From Poteriospumella lacustris (lineage: Eukaryota > Sar > Chrysophyceae > Chromulinales > Dinobryaceae): DNA of 57,670 nucleotides. The DNA lies in NCBI GenBank assembly GCA_008000375.1, contig SMOI01000208.1, forward strand, positions 1-57,670, in the 5' to 3' direction. Position numbers and translations under genes: made by a program. Every line of letters starts with the position of its first letter. The first letter of the stretch is position 1. A model generated the notes under the pieces. It was not told the origin of the DNA, did not search any database, and saw only the letters and a program-made list of their open reading frames with translations. Below, piece by piece: positions 20,901-31,185 of the stretch.

Positions 20901-22075
20901 CAGACGTACAACAACAACGTCACCACGTCCGGCATGGTTATCATCAGTTCCACGACGAATGGCGAAGCCTCCACCGTCGACTACCAAGCGGGCTTCGCCT
21001 ACAACTACCAATGTTCGTTTTCGTTGCTGCAGGCCTTTGTCTACGTGTTCGTCTACAAGTATGTGCTGAGCATGGCGGTGCTGCCGTGCGTCTGGTGGCT
21101 GTTGAAGCGACTGCAGACGCATGCGTACGTGCGGTATGGGTTGTCGAGTGCGTGGTACCGGTGGGCGACGCTGTGTCTGCCGCCGATGATGAAGCTGCTG
21201 GACAGCGTCGAGGCGGATGGGGACAACGACGAGGAGGAGGCGGACGGGCAGGCGACGGAGAGCAATCGAGCACGGCTTGTGCACTGGGCGAAGGTCAATC
21301 AGGCGAAGAAGTGCGAGATGTGGCTGTCGCTGCGGCTGACGGGCGATTTGGCGGTGGCGTTGTCGTTTGGGGTGTTGTTTCCGATGATGGGGCTGCTGGC
21401 GTTGCTGGGCATCGGCTCGGACGTGCTGCAAACGCTGTGGATGGTCCATCGACTGCGCGCGCATGTCGACCGGGTCGGCCGTCGCGCGATGTCGATGGCC
21501 GCAGGATCGGGCAGAACGGAACGACCGGCGGAGGACGGCGGCGCATCACGGGAGAGGATGGATTCGTTGCAGTGGACAGAGTACCATCGTGTGGCGCAAG
21601 GGCAACTGGTCGCCTTGGAGACGCTGGTACCGAGCAGCTTGCAGTCAATGGCGAAGGACCTGCTCACGGTGCAGTGTTTCGCCGCGGTGACGTGGGCGTT
21701 GACGTTGTACGACATTGTGGGTCGTACCGAAGGCAGTGTGACGTCGTTGTGGATCTTGGTGGTGACATTGACGATGCCGTGGTGGATGATGGTGCTGGGG
21801 CAAGTGGCCAGGTCTGTGTGGCCGTCGTCCCGGGAACTGCCGGTCATCGATGAAGGGGACAAGCGAACGGTGGAGTTGCGTACGGTGGAGGTGACGGAGG
21901 TAAGGTCGTTTGTTTTTTTTTTGTTCGGCGGGTGTCATGTAAACGCTGCTCGGTTTGATGTGTGTGTGTGTGTGTGTGTTCGTTTTGGTACTGCTGTCTG
22001 TGACGCGTTTGGATGTGTCGTGTTGTGGCGTAGAATCCGCTACATGTCGAAGTGTCGAGCGCTAAGATCGGCTAG
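17921..22075 (+). CDS. LRR ectodomain fused to a polytopic membrane domain (three exons)
   Basis: Model: exons 17921-18692, 18790-21899 and 22034-22075, giving 1307 residues. Intron 1 (97 nt, GTACGG...ACAG) splits a Gly codon and joins CLFTG to VLNSVFA in frame, although both sides contain stops. Intron 2 (134 nt, GTAAGG...GTAG) is phase 0 and leads to a 13-residue tail. Residues 1-23 are a signal peptide. Residues 51-73 carry the plant-type LRR cap (W...NPCAGWYGVTC). About 25 LRRs of the L-TG-IP type follow, to about residue 660. From about residue 675 there are roughly ten hydrophobic segments (e.g. IALVVALSVAVDVALG, WILVVTLTMPWWMMVLG). The first part resembles LRR receptor-like proteins, but the multi-pass domain replaces a kinase. 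A cell-surface sensor or channel-like receptor is inferred. The last exon is the least certain part. Confidence 0.8.
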
Positions 22076-23012
22076 TCTCGACTACTTCGCCTGAGCGGGC
22101 AGGAAAAATAATGCAATGTGCCATGGGGATGGGGCGACATGAGTAGTAAGGGCTATGCTCTCATTCCCGGTCGTTGGGTCAAATATTAGTAAGCATACAA
22201 CAGCACGTGCTGGATGTCCTTGTCTGCACATTGCGCGTTGTAAAGTATTCGTTAGTAAGCATGCAGGAATAATATGCTATGTGTCAGTCTGCGGATGATA
22301 ATATGGCGAGATCCGTGAAAAATAGGACAGTAAATGAAATGAAATGAAAATACAACGAATAAGAAACTGAAAGCCTGTGAACGGGGCTGTAGCCAACGTT
22401 GTTGTACTTAGACCACTCATCTGTATGTCAGACGCCAACGGTCAATGACGAAGACGTGGCAGAAGTGGGGTCTGGTCCACCAGCGAATGTGAGAGAGAGA
22501 GTAAGAATGTATGAGGATGTAAGTAAGAGAATGTAAGAAAGTACAGTATTAGCAGGGGTATATAGTGCACCCGAAACGTAACGTATTATCCCACCGTACC
22601 CATCCCACCGTGGCTCGGTTCGCACATGAAGCACATGATAGACTCCTGCTGGGCTATTGTGCTGCTGCATAAACTTGGGGGTACGACTTTTGTGCATCAA
22701 TGTAGCATCGATATGTTATGCCACATATCTCATACGAATTTTCTTGCGAGCGCCGACTGAACATATCGTTGCGGACAACAATGATGATGATCTGTCTTCT
22801 GTTTCATGCAATTTTATCGGTTTAAATAGTACACGGTCATCCCAGGCTCGGTGACAAATTCGACTAATCCGCAACTGTTGAAACCAATCCTTATTATCAC
22901 CAGCGACCCACTGAGTCCCGATACCAAACAACAAACGAGGAAGTACAACCTGTCGACTGTGTTGATAGAAGCCGTCAAACCCGACCGTCTTCTTCAGATC
23001 GCCTAGCTTAAC
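22076..23012. other. Intergenic, no gene seen
   Basis: Lower GC, with GA-rich stretches (22488-22545) and two copies of TTAGTAAGCAT (about 22186 and 22252). Only short frames, none supported. Confidence 0.5.
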
Positions 23013-23993
23013 ATGATCCCTTCACCAACGCAGGCGATGGATTCCCATCGCTCGGACCATTCAATCCCCATGCTTGTCGACCTGTGTCTATACCGCGTCG
23101 TGACCGAGCGTTGTAGTGGCCGCGTCTTGCCGTATGGCGTTCGACAAACGATCAAGAAGTATGCATGGGTGTCGTTCGACAACACAACGTTGCGGTTGGC
23201 CGTGCGGCTGTGGTGCAGCGACCGATCGCGCGCTCAGCGGCTATACGGTGAGATCAACGAGTGGGACGTGAGTGAGGTAACAAGCATGGTGGATTTATTC
23301 CAGCACACAGCGTTTAACGACCGCATAGATCGTTGGGACGTTCGGCGAGTGGTGTCGATGGACGACGTATTTCACGACGCCATGAATTTCAACCAGTCGC
23401 TAGATATGTGGAATGTGAGCAACGCCACGAGCATGCGCCGGCTATTTAAAGGAGCGAAAAGGTTCAATCAGCCGTTGTCCTCATGGAACGTAAGCAGAGT
23501 TATTTCTATGCGTAGCATGTTCAAGGATGCGGTAACATTTAATCAGCCGCTACGGGACTGGGATGTCCTTGCTGTTTCCAATCTAAGGCACATGTTCTAT
23601 AGAGCTGCATCGTTCAACCAGCCGTTATCGACCTGGAATGTAAGCCATGTTAGGTTGATGGATGGTATGTTTTCCGGTGCAGCGGCGTTCAACCAACCGC
23701 TAGAAACCTGGGACGTAAGCCGTGTGAACAATATGCAGTGGATGTTCTGCACCGCGTCATCGTTCAACCAGCCGTTGGCGTCGTGGAATGTGAGCAACGT
23801 TACGACTATGTTCTTCATGTTCCACCATGCATCTTCGTTCAATCAGCCGCTGGAAACCTGGGACGTGAGCCAGGTCATCGATGTAAGTTCCATGTTTTAC
23901 GGCGCTTCATCATTCAACCAGCCCTTGTGGTATGAGCGGTTTGAAGATATGCTCGATGACGCATCGTCGATGCAACCGGCAAGAAGTCTGTGA
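23013..23993 (+). CDS. DUF285 (BspA-type) repeat protein, leaderless
   Basis: ATG at 23013; 326 residues, no intron. Residues about 15-85 form the N-terminal module shared by the local family: IP-LVDLCLYRVV, VLPYGVRQ-IK, AWVSFDN-TLR-AV-LWCSDR and EWDVSEVTSMVDLF. About ten 25-residue DUF285 repeats follow, consensus FNQPL-WDVS-VT-M-MF. The last is cut short and ends DMLDDASSMQPARSL. DUF285 repeats are best known from bacterial surface proteins (Mycoplasma, Brachyspira, BspA-like). Here there is no signal peptide, anchor or membrane segment, so the protein is probably intracellular. It is on the strand opposite to most paralogues and closest to the gene at 50859 in its C-terminal end. Confidence 0.85.
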   Translation: MIPSPTQAMDSHRSDHSIPMLVDLCLYRVVTERCSGRVLPYGVRQTIKKYAWVSFDNTTLRLAVRLWCSDRSRAQRLYGEINEWDVSEVTSMVDLFQHTAFNDRIDRWDVRRVVSMDDVFHDAMNFNQSLDMWNVSNATSMRRLFKGAKRFNQPLSSWNVSRVISMRSMFKDAVTFNQPLRDWDVLAVSNLRHMFYRAASFNQPLSTWNVSHVRLMDGMFSGAAAFNQPLETWDVSRVNNMQWMFCTASSFNQPLASWNVSNVTTMFFMFHHASSFNQPLETWDVSQVIDVSSMFYGASSFNQPLWYERFEDMLDDASSMQPARSL

Positions 23994-24494
23994 ACCGTTC
24001 AATGGCTGCGGGTAACTGGATGGTGATGTGGTGTTGGTATTGGCTACGGTCGGATGACCGGGAAAGCGAAAATAGCTACCATACACAAGTGGACCGTTCG
24101 AACTGCGGTTCATACGCAGGCTACCTAACGTGTTCAAGAATAAAGGAGTCCGTAAGGAGACATTTTAAAGTGTACGAGTCCTTCTCACACGTCCAGCGTT
24201 GGCGGGGACGATAACATGCTAGTATTAAATAAATCAAGTAATTCATTACTTTGCTAATTAATGGAAGTAAAACAAAGGGGCGACTATGTAAAGGAGAAAC
24301 GGAGGGTACGACCAATTCGAGGTGGAGGCGACAGTCGGCGATACTGTGATGGCTGCGAGTCTGGGATCTGGGCATTCCAACAAACGACGACGCCGCCGCG
24401 AGCGAGCGACTTACCGATAGACGACTTACAACTCGTTACGTGGACCTGAGCATCAAGTTGCGATTGAACGAATCGTTCAACAGGACGTCACAAC
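23994..24494. other. Intergenic, no gene seen
   Basis: A short AT-rich patch lies at 24210-24270. No supported frame. It probably contains the 5' region of the RHS-like gene that follows. Confidence 0.5.
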
Positions 24495-25962
24495 ATGGAC
24501 TGCGTCTTTGAAGGCGTGAATAGCTCGCGGACGTCGAGTTGCTTTGACAGCGATCAGCACCACGGCCAGCACCACGCGCAGGACGCTCAGCAAGGAAGCG
24601 ACCACACGAATTCACAGCTCGACAAGCGCCAGAAGGTCAGCGAGGAGGAGCCAGCGTGCGACCAGCAGCATAACGGACCCGTACGCAACGTGCGCCAGCA
24701 ACAGCAATCAAGCAGCGACGTCGCACCTATCACCGACCAGCTGCGCCTGATGGAGGAGCGCAACCGCGTCGCCGTGCAGTCGGGCTTCCGGAACGCCAAG
24801 GAGATGTTCGAGATGGCCTACGGCGGCGGGGCGGTGCCGGTGATGTTGCCAGTTGCCGCGCCCATCATTCCGCCCATTGCCGCCAACCCGCCCACACCCT
24901 ACAACGCGCCGTACGGCGACGGACGAGAGAGCACCCATCCCCAACCAGCCTGCGCAGACTCCCCGCTCATTCTGACCAGCAATCAAATGAGGTGTTTCAA
25001 CGTCGCTGGAGAGGGAGAAACGCTGGAGGTGGGTTACCTTCCATCGTCATTCGACTTGCCAAAGAAACGAAGCACAATCGCCGCCGACCTCATCTTCCGA
25101 CGTATCCGACCGATCGATGAAGTGCGCTTCGCGAAGACTAAAAACACCCTGAAGAAAGGTCGCCATGCCATTTGGTGCGGCCATCCTGGCATCGGTAAGT
25201 CCACCGAAGCAAACTTCGTGTTGCTCGAGTTCCTACGGCACTTGGGCGACGGCGAGGACAGCGAATGGCCGACGAAAGTGGCCCATCGTGTAGGTGGGCA
25301 GCTGTACCTGAAAGCTGTAGGCTACACGGAGAGTGGAGTGCGAGATGTTACCAGGCGAAACGTTACTAGATGTGAAAAGGTTTAGTCTTTTTTGGACAGA
25401 TCAAATGTATGACACGGAGCAGAAGCCACCGGTGTTGTTCTTGGAACTAGACGAAGACGAGAGGGATCCACTTGTATCCATTCCGACCTTCATTGCGTTG
25501 TCCTCACGTGACGTCAAGAAATCTCTCAAAACTATGGACAAAGGCGGAGGATGTGTCTATTTTCTCGTACGCCCCCATGAGCCGGAAGAGGTGCTACTGA
25601 TGGCGAAGGTGATGTTTGAGGCGGATCCTGAGCCGTTGTGTGCTCAGCTGGGGTGCGAGACAGAGTGGGGCACGGTTGCGAAGATCCTGTCGGACCGCAA
25701 GGCCGTCGTGGGACCGTTGGTGCGCCAGGTGTTTTCTGAGAAACGTGCGTTTGACGACTATGTCGAGGAGATGGAAGAGATAGCGACCGAGGTGGTCACC
25801 AGTCCTGTCCTTGGTCACCTCTCGGTGTTCCGCAGCCCTTCCTCCTTGCAGTACTTCGTTGCGCCGTATCCATTAGAGAGCACCGATTACATGGCACATG
25901 AATTCAAGTACCTGTCGCGCCACCCTACGTTTTTGCTGGCGAAAAGCTTGATGACCCGCTGA
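24495..25962 (+). pseudogene. RHS/Crinkler-like P-loop NTPase, copy A, frameshifted and truncated
   Basis: The N-terminal frame 24495-25385 has a charged, Gln-rich start with an NLS-like DKRQK, the family segment NRVAVQSGF, and Walker A GHPGIGKST (residues 229-237). It leaves frame near 25320: against copy C, about five bases are missing just after QLYL, where copy C reads YTWNAA. The rest of the homologous protein continues in another frame, 25333-25962 (VRPHEPEEVLLMAK, GPLVRQVFSEK), and stops at LMTR, lacking the about 35 C-terminal residues of copy B. Family: P-loop proteins resembling trypanosomatid RHS and Crinkler NTPase domains; those act in or near the nucleus. No intron can easily repair the shift. 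A sequencing error is the alternative. Confidence 0.7.
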
Positions 25963-26616
25963 TCATGGTCTGGACACGTGCTGTGACTCGATACGTCGCG
26001 ACGAAGCCATGAAGAAAGCCCAGGCTGCGCCACTGATGACAATCATCGCTGCGACAACGTGTAGCATAGCCGCTGAGGATCGCGGCCACGAGGACAACGA
26101 CGATGCACCGTTGCCGCACGATGATCCATCCGACGATCGTCCATGCTCCCTGTAATCACACGAAGAACTCCCTGACGTACCTTCTCCGTCATTGCTTTCG
26201 AGCTGTCAACGTACACGAAACCTATGTCTGTACAGAAGAACGAATAGAGACAGAGACACGCTTGGTGGGCGGACATATAAAAGAAGAGAGGGGAGACTGC
26301 TCATGCACAGAAGAAGCAGTCAAACAATGAACAGATCGGTGGCTTGTTGGACCAAGTATTCCCAAGGCAGGTTACAAACTAAGCTAGGCACGCCGAGGCT
26401 AAGCCCCTTCTTCTGCCCGTGGTTCAGACGGCGATATAACGCTAGACTCACTGCACCGGCGGATCTCGACAATGAAACGCTCTGCCACATACTCAGATAC
26501 CCAGACACACCCAGTATGTCACTGTTGCTGACGATTGGTCCCGCGGTCTCTCAGATACCCTGATTGAACAAGTACACTGCCGTGAAGTGAACAGGCAGCT
26601 CTCTCCCATACGGCAG
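25963..26616. other. Intergenic between convergent RHS-like copies
   Basis: Common 3' region of copies A (+) and B (-). A TATA-like CATATAAAAGAA occurs at 26272 but no supported gene follows it. Confidence 0.45.
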
Positions 26617-28587
26617 TTAGTCGTCTGACTCTGGAACGGGGTGTCCCCGTCCCGCTGCTGTGCGTACGGTGCGTAGAAATGCCTCCGTGAACTCCAGGCC
26701 CTGTGCAGCACCGTAACGGAGAATCTCTGGGGCCATCGCGCTCTTCGCCAGCAAATAAGCCGCGTGGTCCGACAGGAACCTGAATGCGTATGTCTTCTTT
26801 GAATTCATGAGGTCGACTGCACCGGTGGCCAATGGATACGGCGCAACGAAGTACTGCAATGCGGGAGGGATGTTGAACTTCGTGAGACGGGTAATGGCAT
26901 GGCTGGTGACCACTGCTGGGGCTATCTCTTCCATCTCCTCAACATACTCGTCAAACGCACTTTGCTCAGAAAACACTTGGCGCACCAACGGCCCCACGAC
27001 GGCCATGCGGTCCGACAGAATCTTCACCACCTTGTCCCACTCTGTCTCACACCCCAGGTGAGCACACAGCTGCTCGGGATCCGCCTCGAATATCACCTTC
27101 GCCATCAGCAGCACCTCCTCCGGCTCGTGAGGACGCACTAAGAAATAAGCCCACGACTGGCTCTTGATAATGGTTTTGAGAGTTGTCTGGACGTCATCTG
27201 ATGTCAACGCAATGAAGGTCGGAATTGATACACGTGGATCCTTCTCCGATTCTCTCAGTTCCAGAAACAACACAGGTGGTTTCTTCTTCGTTCGTCTCAT
27301 TTGATGTCTCCAATAAATGCAGAAATCTGCCACATCGTCCAACGTTTTGCCTGGTAACATGTCACACTCCACTCTACTTGTGGCCGCATTCCACGTGTAC
27401 AGGAACAGCTGCTTACTCACACGATGCGCCACCTTCGTCGGCCATTCGCTGTCCTCGCCGTCGCCCAAGTGCCGTAGGAACTCGAGCAACACGAAGTTGG
27501 CTTCGGTGGACTTACCGATGCCAGGATGGCCACACCAGACGACCTTACTACCTTTCTTCAGGACGGCAATAGTCTTTTCGAATCGTGACTGATCGATCGG
27601 CCGGATACGTCGGTAGATGATGTCCGGATTGACCGCTTCACTTTGCTTGAACGAGTCGAAGAACGATGGAAATGTCCCCAACTCACGAGGATAATGGCAC
27701 ACCTCCAGTGTGGTACCCTGCCCAGTGACGTTGACAAACGTCATGCGATCGAAGATAGTCCATTCAATGCCTGCGGAATTCGCTGGGCGGCGTGTACAGC
27801 ATTCGCCAGCAGAACGGCCTCGGCCTCTACCGACTCATCTCTTAACGGCTGAAGTGCAGACCCCGCTGCCAATAGCGTCGGTACAGCACCTGGGTTGATC
27901 GACGGTCCGTAGCCGTGGGAGGGGTCTATGTAGCCAAGGTTGGGATGGTAGCCGTACGGTACGTTGTAGGGCGCTGGCGGGTAGGCGGCGACCGGCGGCA
28001 TCATCGGCGCCGCCCCGCCGCTGTAGACCATCTCGAGCATCTGGTGGGGGTTCTGGAAGCCCGACTGTACGGCGACGCGGTTGAGCTCCTCCATGTGACG
28101 CAGTGTGTCGGCGATGGGAGTGGCGCTGCTGCTCGACTGTTCTTGCTGGCGCGCGCGTACGTTACGTACGGACTCGTTGTGCTGCTGGTGGTTACCTTGC
28201 TCCTCCTCGCTGTCCATCTGGCGCTTGCCGCGCGGAGTGTCTTGCACATGTTGCTGGTCACGGTCGTCGCGACTCGATGTCAGCGAGCTACTCACGTTGA
28301 AGTGTTCTCGCCGCGCTACGGGTTCCATGGCCGGCTTCTTCATCGACGGCCCTGACACTGTTTCTACTGTCTTCACAGCTTCTGTTGCCGGTGTCTCTGC
28401 GGAGGCTGCCGTGGCGGCGGATTGGTAACTCCGCAGCAGCTCGCCCAGCTCGAGCGCCAACTCTCTGCGGCCTAAGAGGACAACGGATAACAACACCGCA
28501 AAAACTCCTCACAGATATTTGTGTCGCTTACTTTGCTCTCTCTTCACTCAGCGCCAAATCCATAAAGGCATTTGCCACCTCCGCCAT
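26617..28587 (-). pseudogene. RHS/Crinkler-like P-loop NTPase, copy B, split by a 13-base deletion
   Basis: Exon 1 is 28587-28532 (MAEVANAFMDLALSEERA). A 67-nt intron (28531-28465, GTAAGC...GCAG) joins it in frame to 28464-27741. That part has a Ser/Gln/Glu-rich region, the NRVAVQSGF segment, a Pro/Tyr linker and AEAVLLANAVHAAQRI. It stops at GLSSIA. The NTPase half, 27744-26617 (375 residues), starts at an ATG overlapping that stop (ATGA) in a different frame. Compared with copy C, 13 bases are missing between GLSS and DRMTF, which explains the split. The NTPase half is intact: Walker A GHPGIGKST, VLFLEL, VRPHEPEEVLLMAK, a full C-terminus. It may be a pseudogene or be expressed as a separate shorter protein from 27744. 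Confidence 0.7.
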
Positions 28588-29260
28588 CGTCTTCGCCTGA
28601 CCGAGCAATTCCTGTGCGCCTCAGTGCAGACGCAGACACCTCCGTCAGACAGGCCCCCTCGTCACATCATCGATCAGTCAACATACCTGAATGAAGTCGG
28701 CCAGTTCGTGTCCTGGGCTCTCCTCGCCCCAGGTAGCCCATTTCCGGTCGATCCACGAATGCACCCTCGACCGCAGGTCGTCGGACCATTGGCCTCCGAA
28801 GACGTAGTCCATTGGTTTCGTCGCTAAGAACAGTTTCTCTTGATCAATCGTGACTGGATCAACGCTTGGTGCTGCTCAGGTCCACGGGATATGCCGGCAA
28901 ACGAGTTGTAAGTCGTCACCAATGGAGGAACAAGTCACGTCGCATCCGATGCAACCTTTTGTCGCGATAGCGACAACCGACGACGCGACACGTGACAGTC
29001 CTGATGACGCCCTAGAAGTTCCAGAATATACGCAGCATTCTCGCGAAGATCTCCGACTCTCTCTTCGAGGCCACGAAGGGCGCTCTGCAATCAATCTGAT
29101 TTCCATATTGCTAATTGCCACGCAAAGGATTCTACGAAGAAGATGAAGGTTTGCATATGATTGTTGGTCGCCTTCGCGACTGTTGCACTGGCATTCCAAT
29201 CTAAAGGTGAGTTGAGCGGCGACAGAGGAACGCAAGAACGCTGATGTGTCTAAAATTGAT
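28588..29260. other. Divergent intergenic between RHS-like copies B and C
   Basis: A + frame at 28922-29146 starts MEEQVTSH and is acidic and protein-like (75 residues). It has no homologue in view and no GT donor before its stop, so I do not call it a gene. The rest holds no supported feature. Confidence 0.4.
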
Positions 29261-30759
29261 GTTTCCATCAATGGTATTCTTGTACAGGAAGGTTATTCCA
29301 TGCGGCGCGAAGATCGAACTTTCAATTAGCGAGAAAGATCTCCTTTCGCGAAGCTTCGCGGTTCACAGCTGTTGCTGGCGATCGGAACAGCGGCGGTAGC
29401 AATGGTTCTACCAATAGTAGTTCGAATACTCCGTTGGTGAATCCGACAGCTGTGCCCGAACCGACAGTGTTGGGCAATGTCATCGGCTGGAACACAGATA
29501 CCCAACCTGGCACCAGCCTCGGAGCTTCCAATGCATTGGCACCGGGTTCCCAACAGTCATCAGTTAAGGATAAGACAATGAAGGACCAGGCCGTTCTGCT
29601 GGCGAACGCGGTACACGCCGTCAAGCGAATTTCACAAAAGATGGTTGGACTATCTTCCATTGTGGCCAGCGATCGCATGACCTTTTTCAAAGTCACTGGG
29701 GAGGGAGAAGCGCTGGAGGTGTGCCACTTTCCTCGTGAGTTGGGAATGTTTCCGTCGTTCTTCGACTCGTTCAAGCAAAGTGAAGCGGTCGGTGCTGCTT
29801 TCATCTTCCGACGTATTCGGCCGGTCGATCAGTCGCGATTCGAGAAGACTATAACCGCCCTAAAAGAAGGCAGCAAGGTCGTCTGGTGCGGTCAACCCGG
29901 CATCGGTATGTCCACCGAAGCCAACTTCGTGTTGTTGGAGTTCCTACGGCACTTGGGCGACGGCGAGGACAGCGAATGGCCGACGAAAGTGGCCCATCGT
30001 GTAGGTGGGCAGCTGTACCTGTACACGTGGAATGCGGCTGCACGGAGAGTGCAGTGTGAGATGTTACCAGGCGAAACGTTACTAAATGTGAAAAGGTTTA
30101 GTCGTTTTTGGACAGATCAAATGTATGACACACAGCAGAAGCCACCGGTGTTGATTTTGGAACTGGACGAGGACGAGGTTGATCCAATGGTATCCATTCC
30201 GACCTTCATTGCGTTGTCCTCACGTGACGTCGATACAACTCTCAAAACCATTTTCAAAAGCCAATCGTGTGAAGTTTACCTCGTGCGCCCCCATGATCCG
30301 GAGGAACTGCTGCTGATGGCGAAGGTGATGTTCGAGGCGGATCCCGAGCAGCTGTGCGCTCACCTGGGGTGTGAAAGAGAGTGGGACAAGGTGGCGAAGA
30401 TCCTGTCGGACCGCATGAATATCGTGGGACCGTTGGTGCGCCAAGTGTTTTCTGGAAAGTTTTTGTCTGATGTGTATGCCCAGGAGATGAAAGGGAAAGC
30501 CATAAATGTGGTACCTTAACCGTCTCTCGGTGATCAATATCCCTCCCCTCTTGAAGTTCGTCGTTGCGCCGTTTCCATTGTAGAGCGACACAACCGGTCC
30601 TATGCAACATGAATTCAAGTTCCTGTCGCGCAACGCGGCCTTATTACGGGCTTTGAGCGCTTTTACTCCAGAATTTCTCGTTCACGCCGCTGAGCATGGT
30701 CTTGACTATCAGCTCACGGAGGCATTTCTCAGCGTGGCGGAGGAGTGGCGGGCCGGTTA
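29261..30759 (+). pseudogene. RHS/Crinkler-like P-loop NTPase, copy C, multiple lesions
   Basis: The frame is open from about 29260 but has no ATG until 29578; a missing 5' exon or a truncated start would explain this. The family regions follow: QAVLLANAVHAVKRIS, DRMTFFKVTGEGEALEV and a Walker A that reads GQPGIGMST. The essential Lys is Met (ATG at 29908-29910), so nucleotide binding should be lost. The frame ends at 30519 after a deletion. Homology continues in another frame at 30530-30759, through PPLLKFVVAPFPL, a TAG (near 30580) where copy A has GAG, then HEFKFLSRNAALL to a final stop. Clearly non-functional as the full protein. Confidence 0.8.
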
Positions 30760-31185
30760 GGTGTCTGTGGCCCACTCAACACGTACTCAGGCTGTGGTAC
30801 TCGTAACCCAACCGCACAAGGGAGTTCGGTCATTGAAAGCATTCGGCCATCATCGAATGATCGCCCACCGTAGCGTTGCTTCGCTTTGGAACATCCACGC
30901 GATTTGCACCAAGGCGATTCCTTTCGGTCATTCCAGAGACAGAGAGGTATGACAGAACCTTTCGTAGGATCGGCAAGGGAAGAGTTGCCGTCAGCTTATC
31001 ACCCGCTATATCTCTGGCATACGTACCAACGTTGCATATCCCTCACGTAACATTCATCGACGACAAATTTATGATCAGTTAGCTGTGCACCTATATCCCT
31101 GACAAGAAATGCTTTGATTGGGAGTGACGTATATATTTCGGGATGGTTATGGCCCTGTTACAGCAAAGTAAAACAGTCTCGACTG
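30760..31185. other. Intergenic, no gene seen
   Basis: Lies between convergent copy C and the DUF285 gene; only short unsupported frames. Confidence 0.5.

Noticed and set aside
26192-26563. A + strand frame downstream of a TATA-like sequence
   Set aside because: No recognisable sequence features and it lies in the shared 3' region of two convergent pseudogenes.
28876-29271. Minus-strand frame of 131 codons between RHS-like copies
   Set aside because: It overlaps an equally plausible + frame, and neither has homology or splice support.
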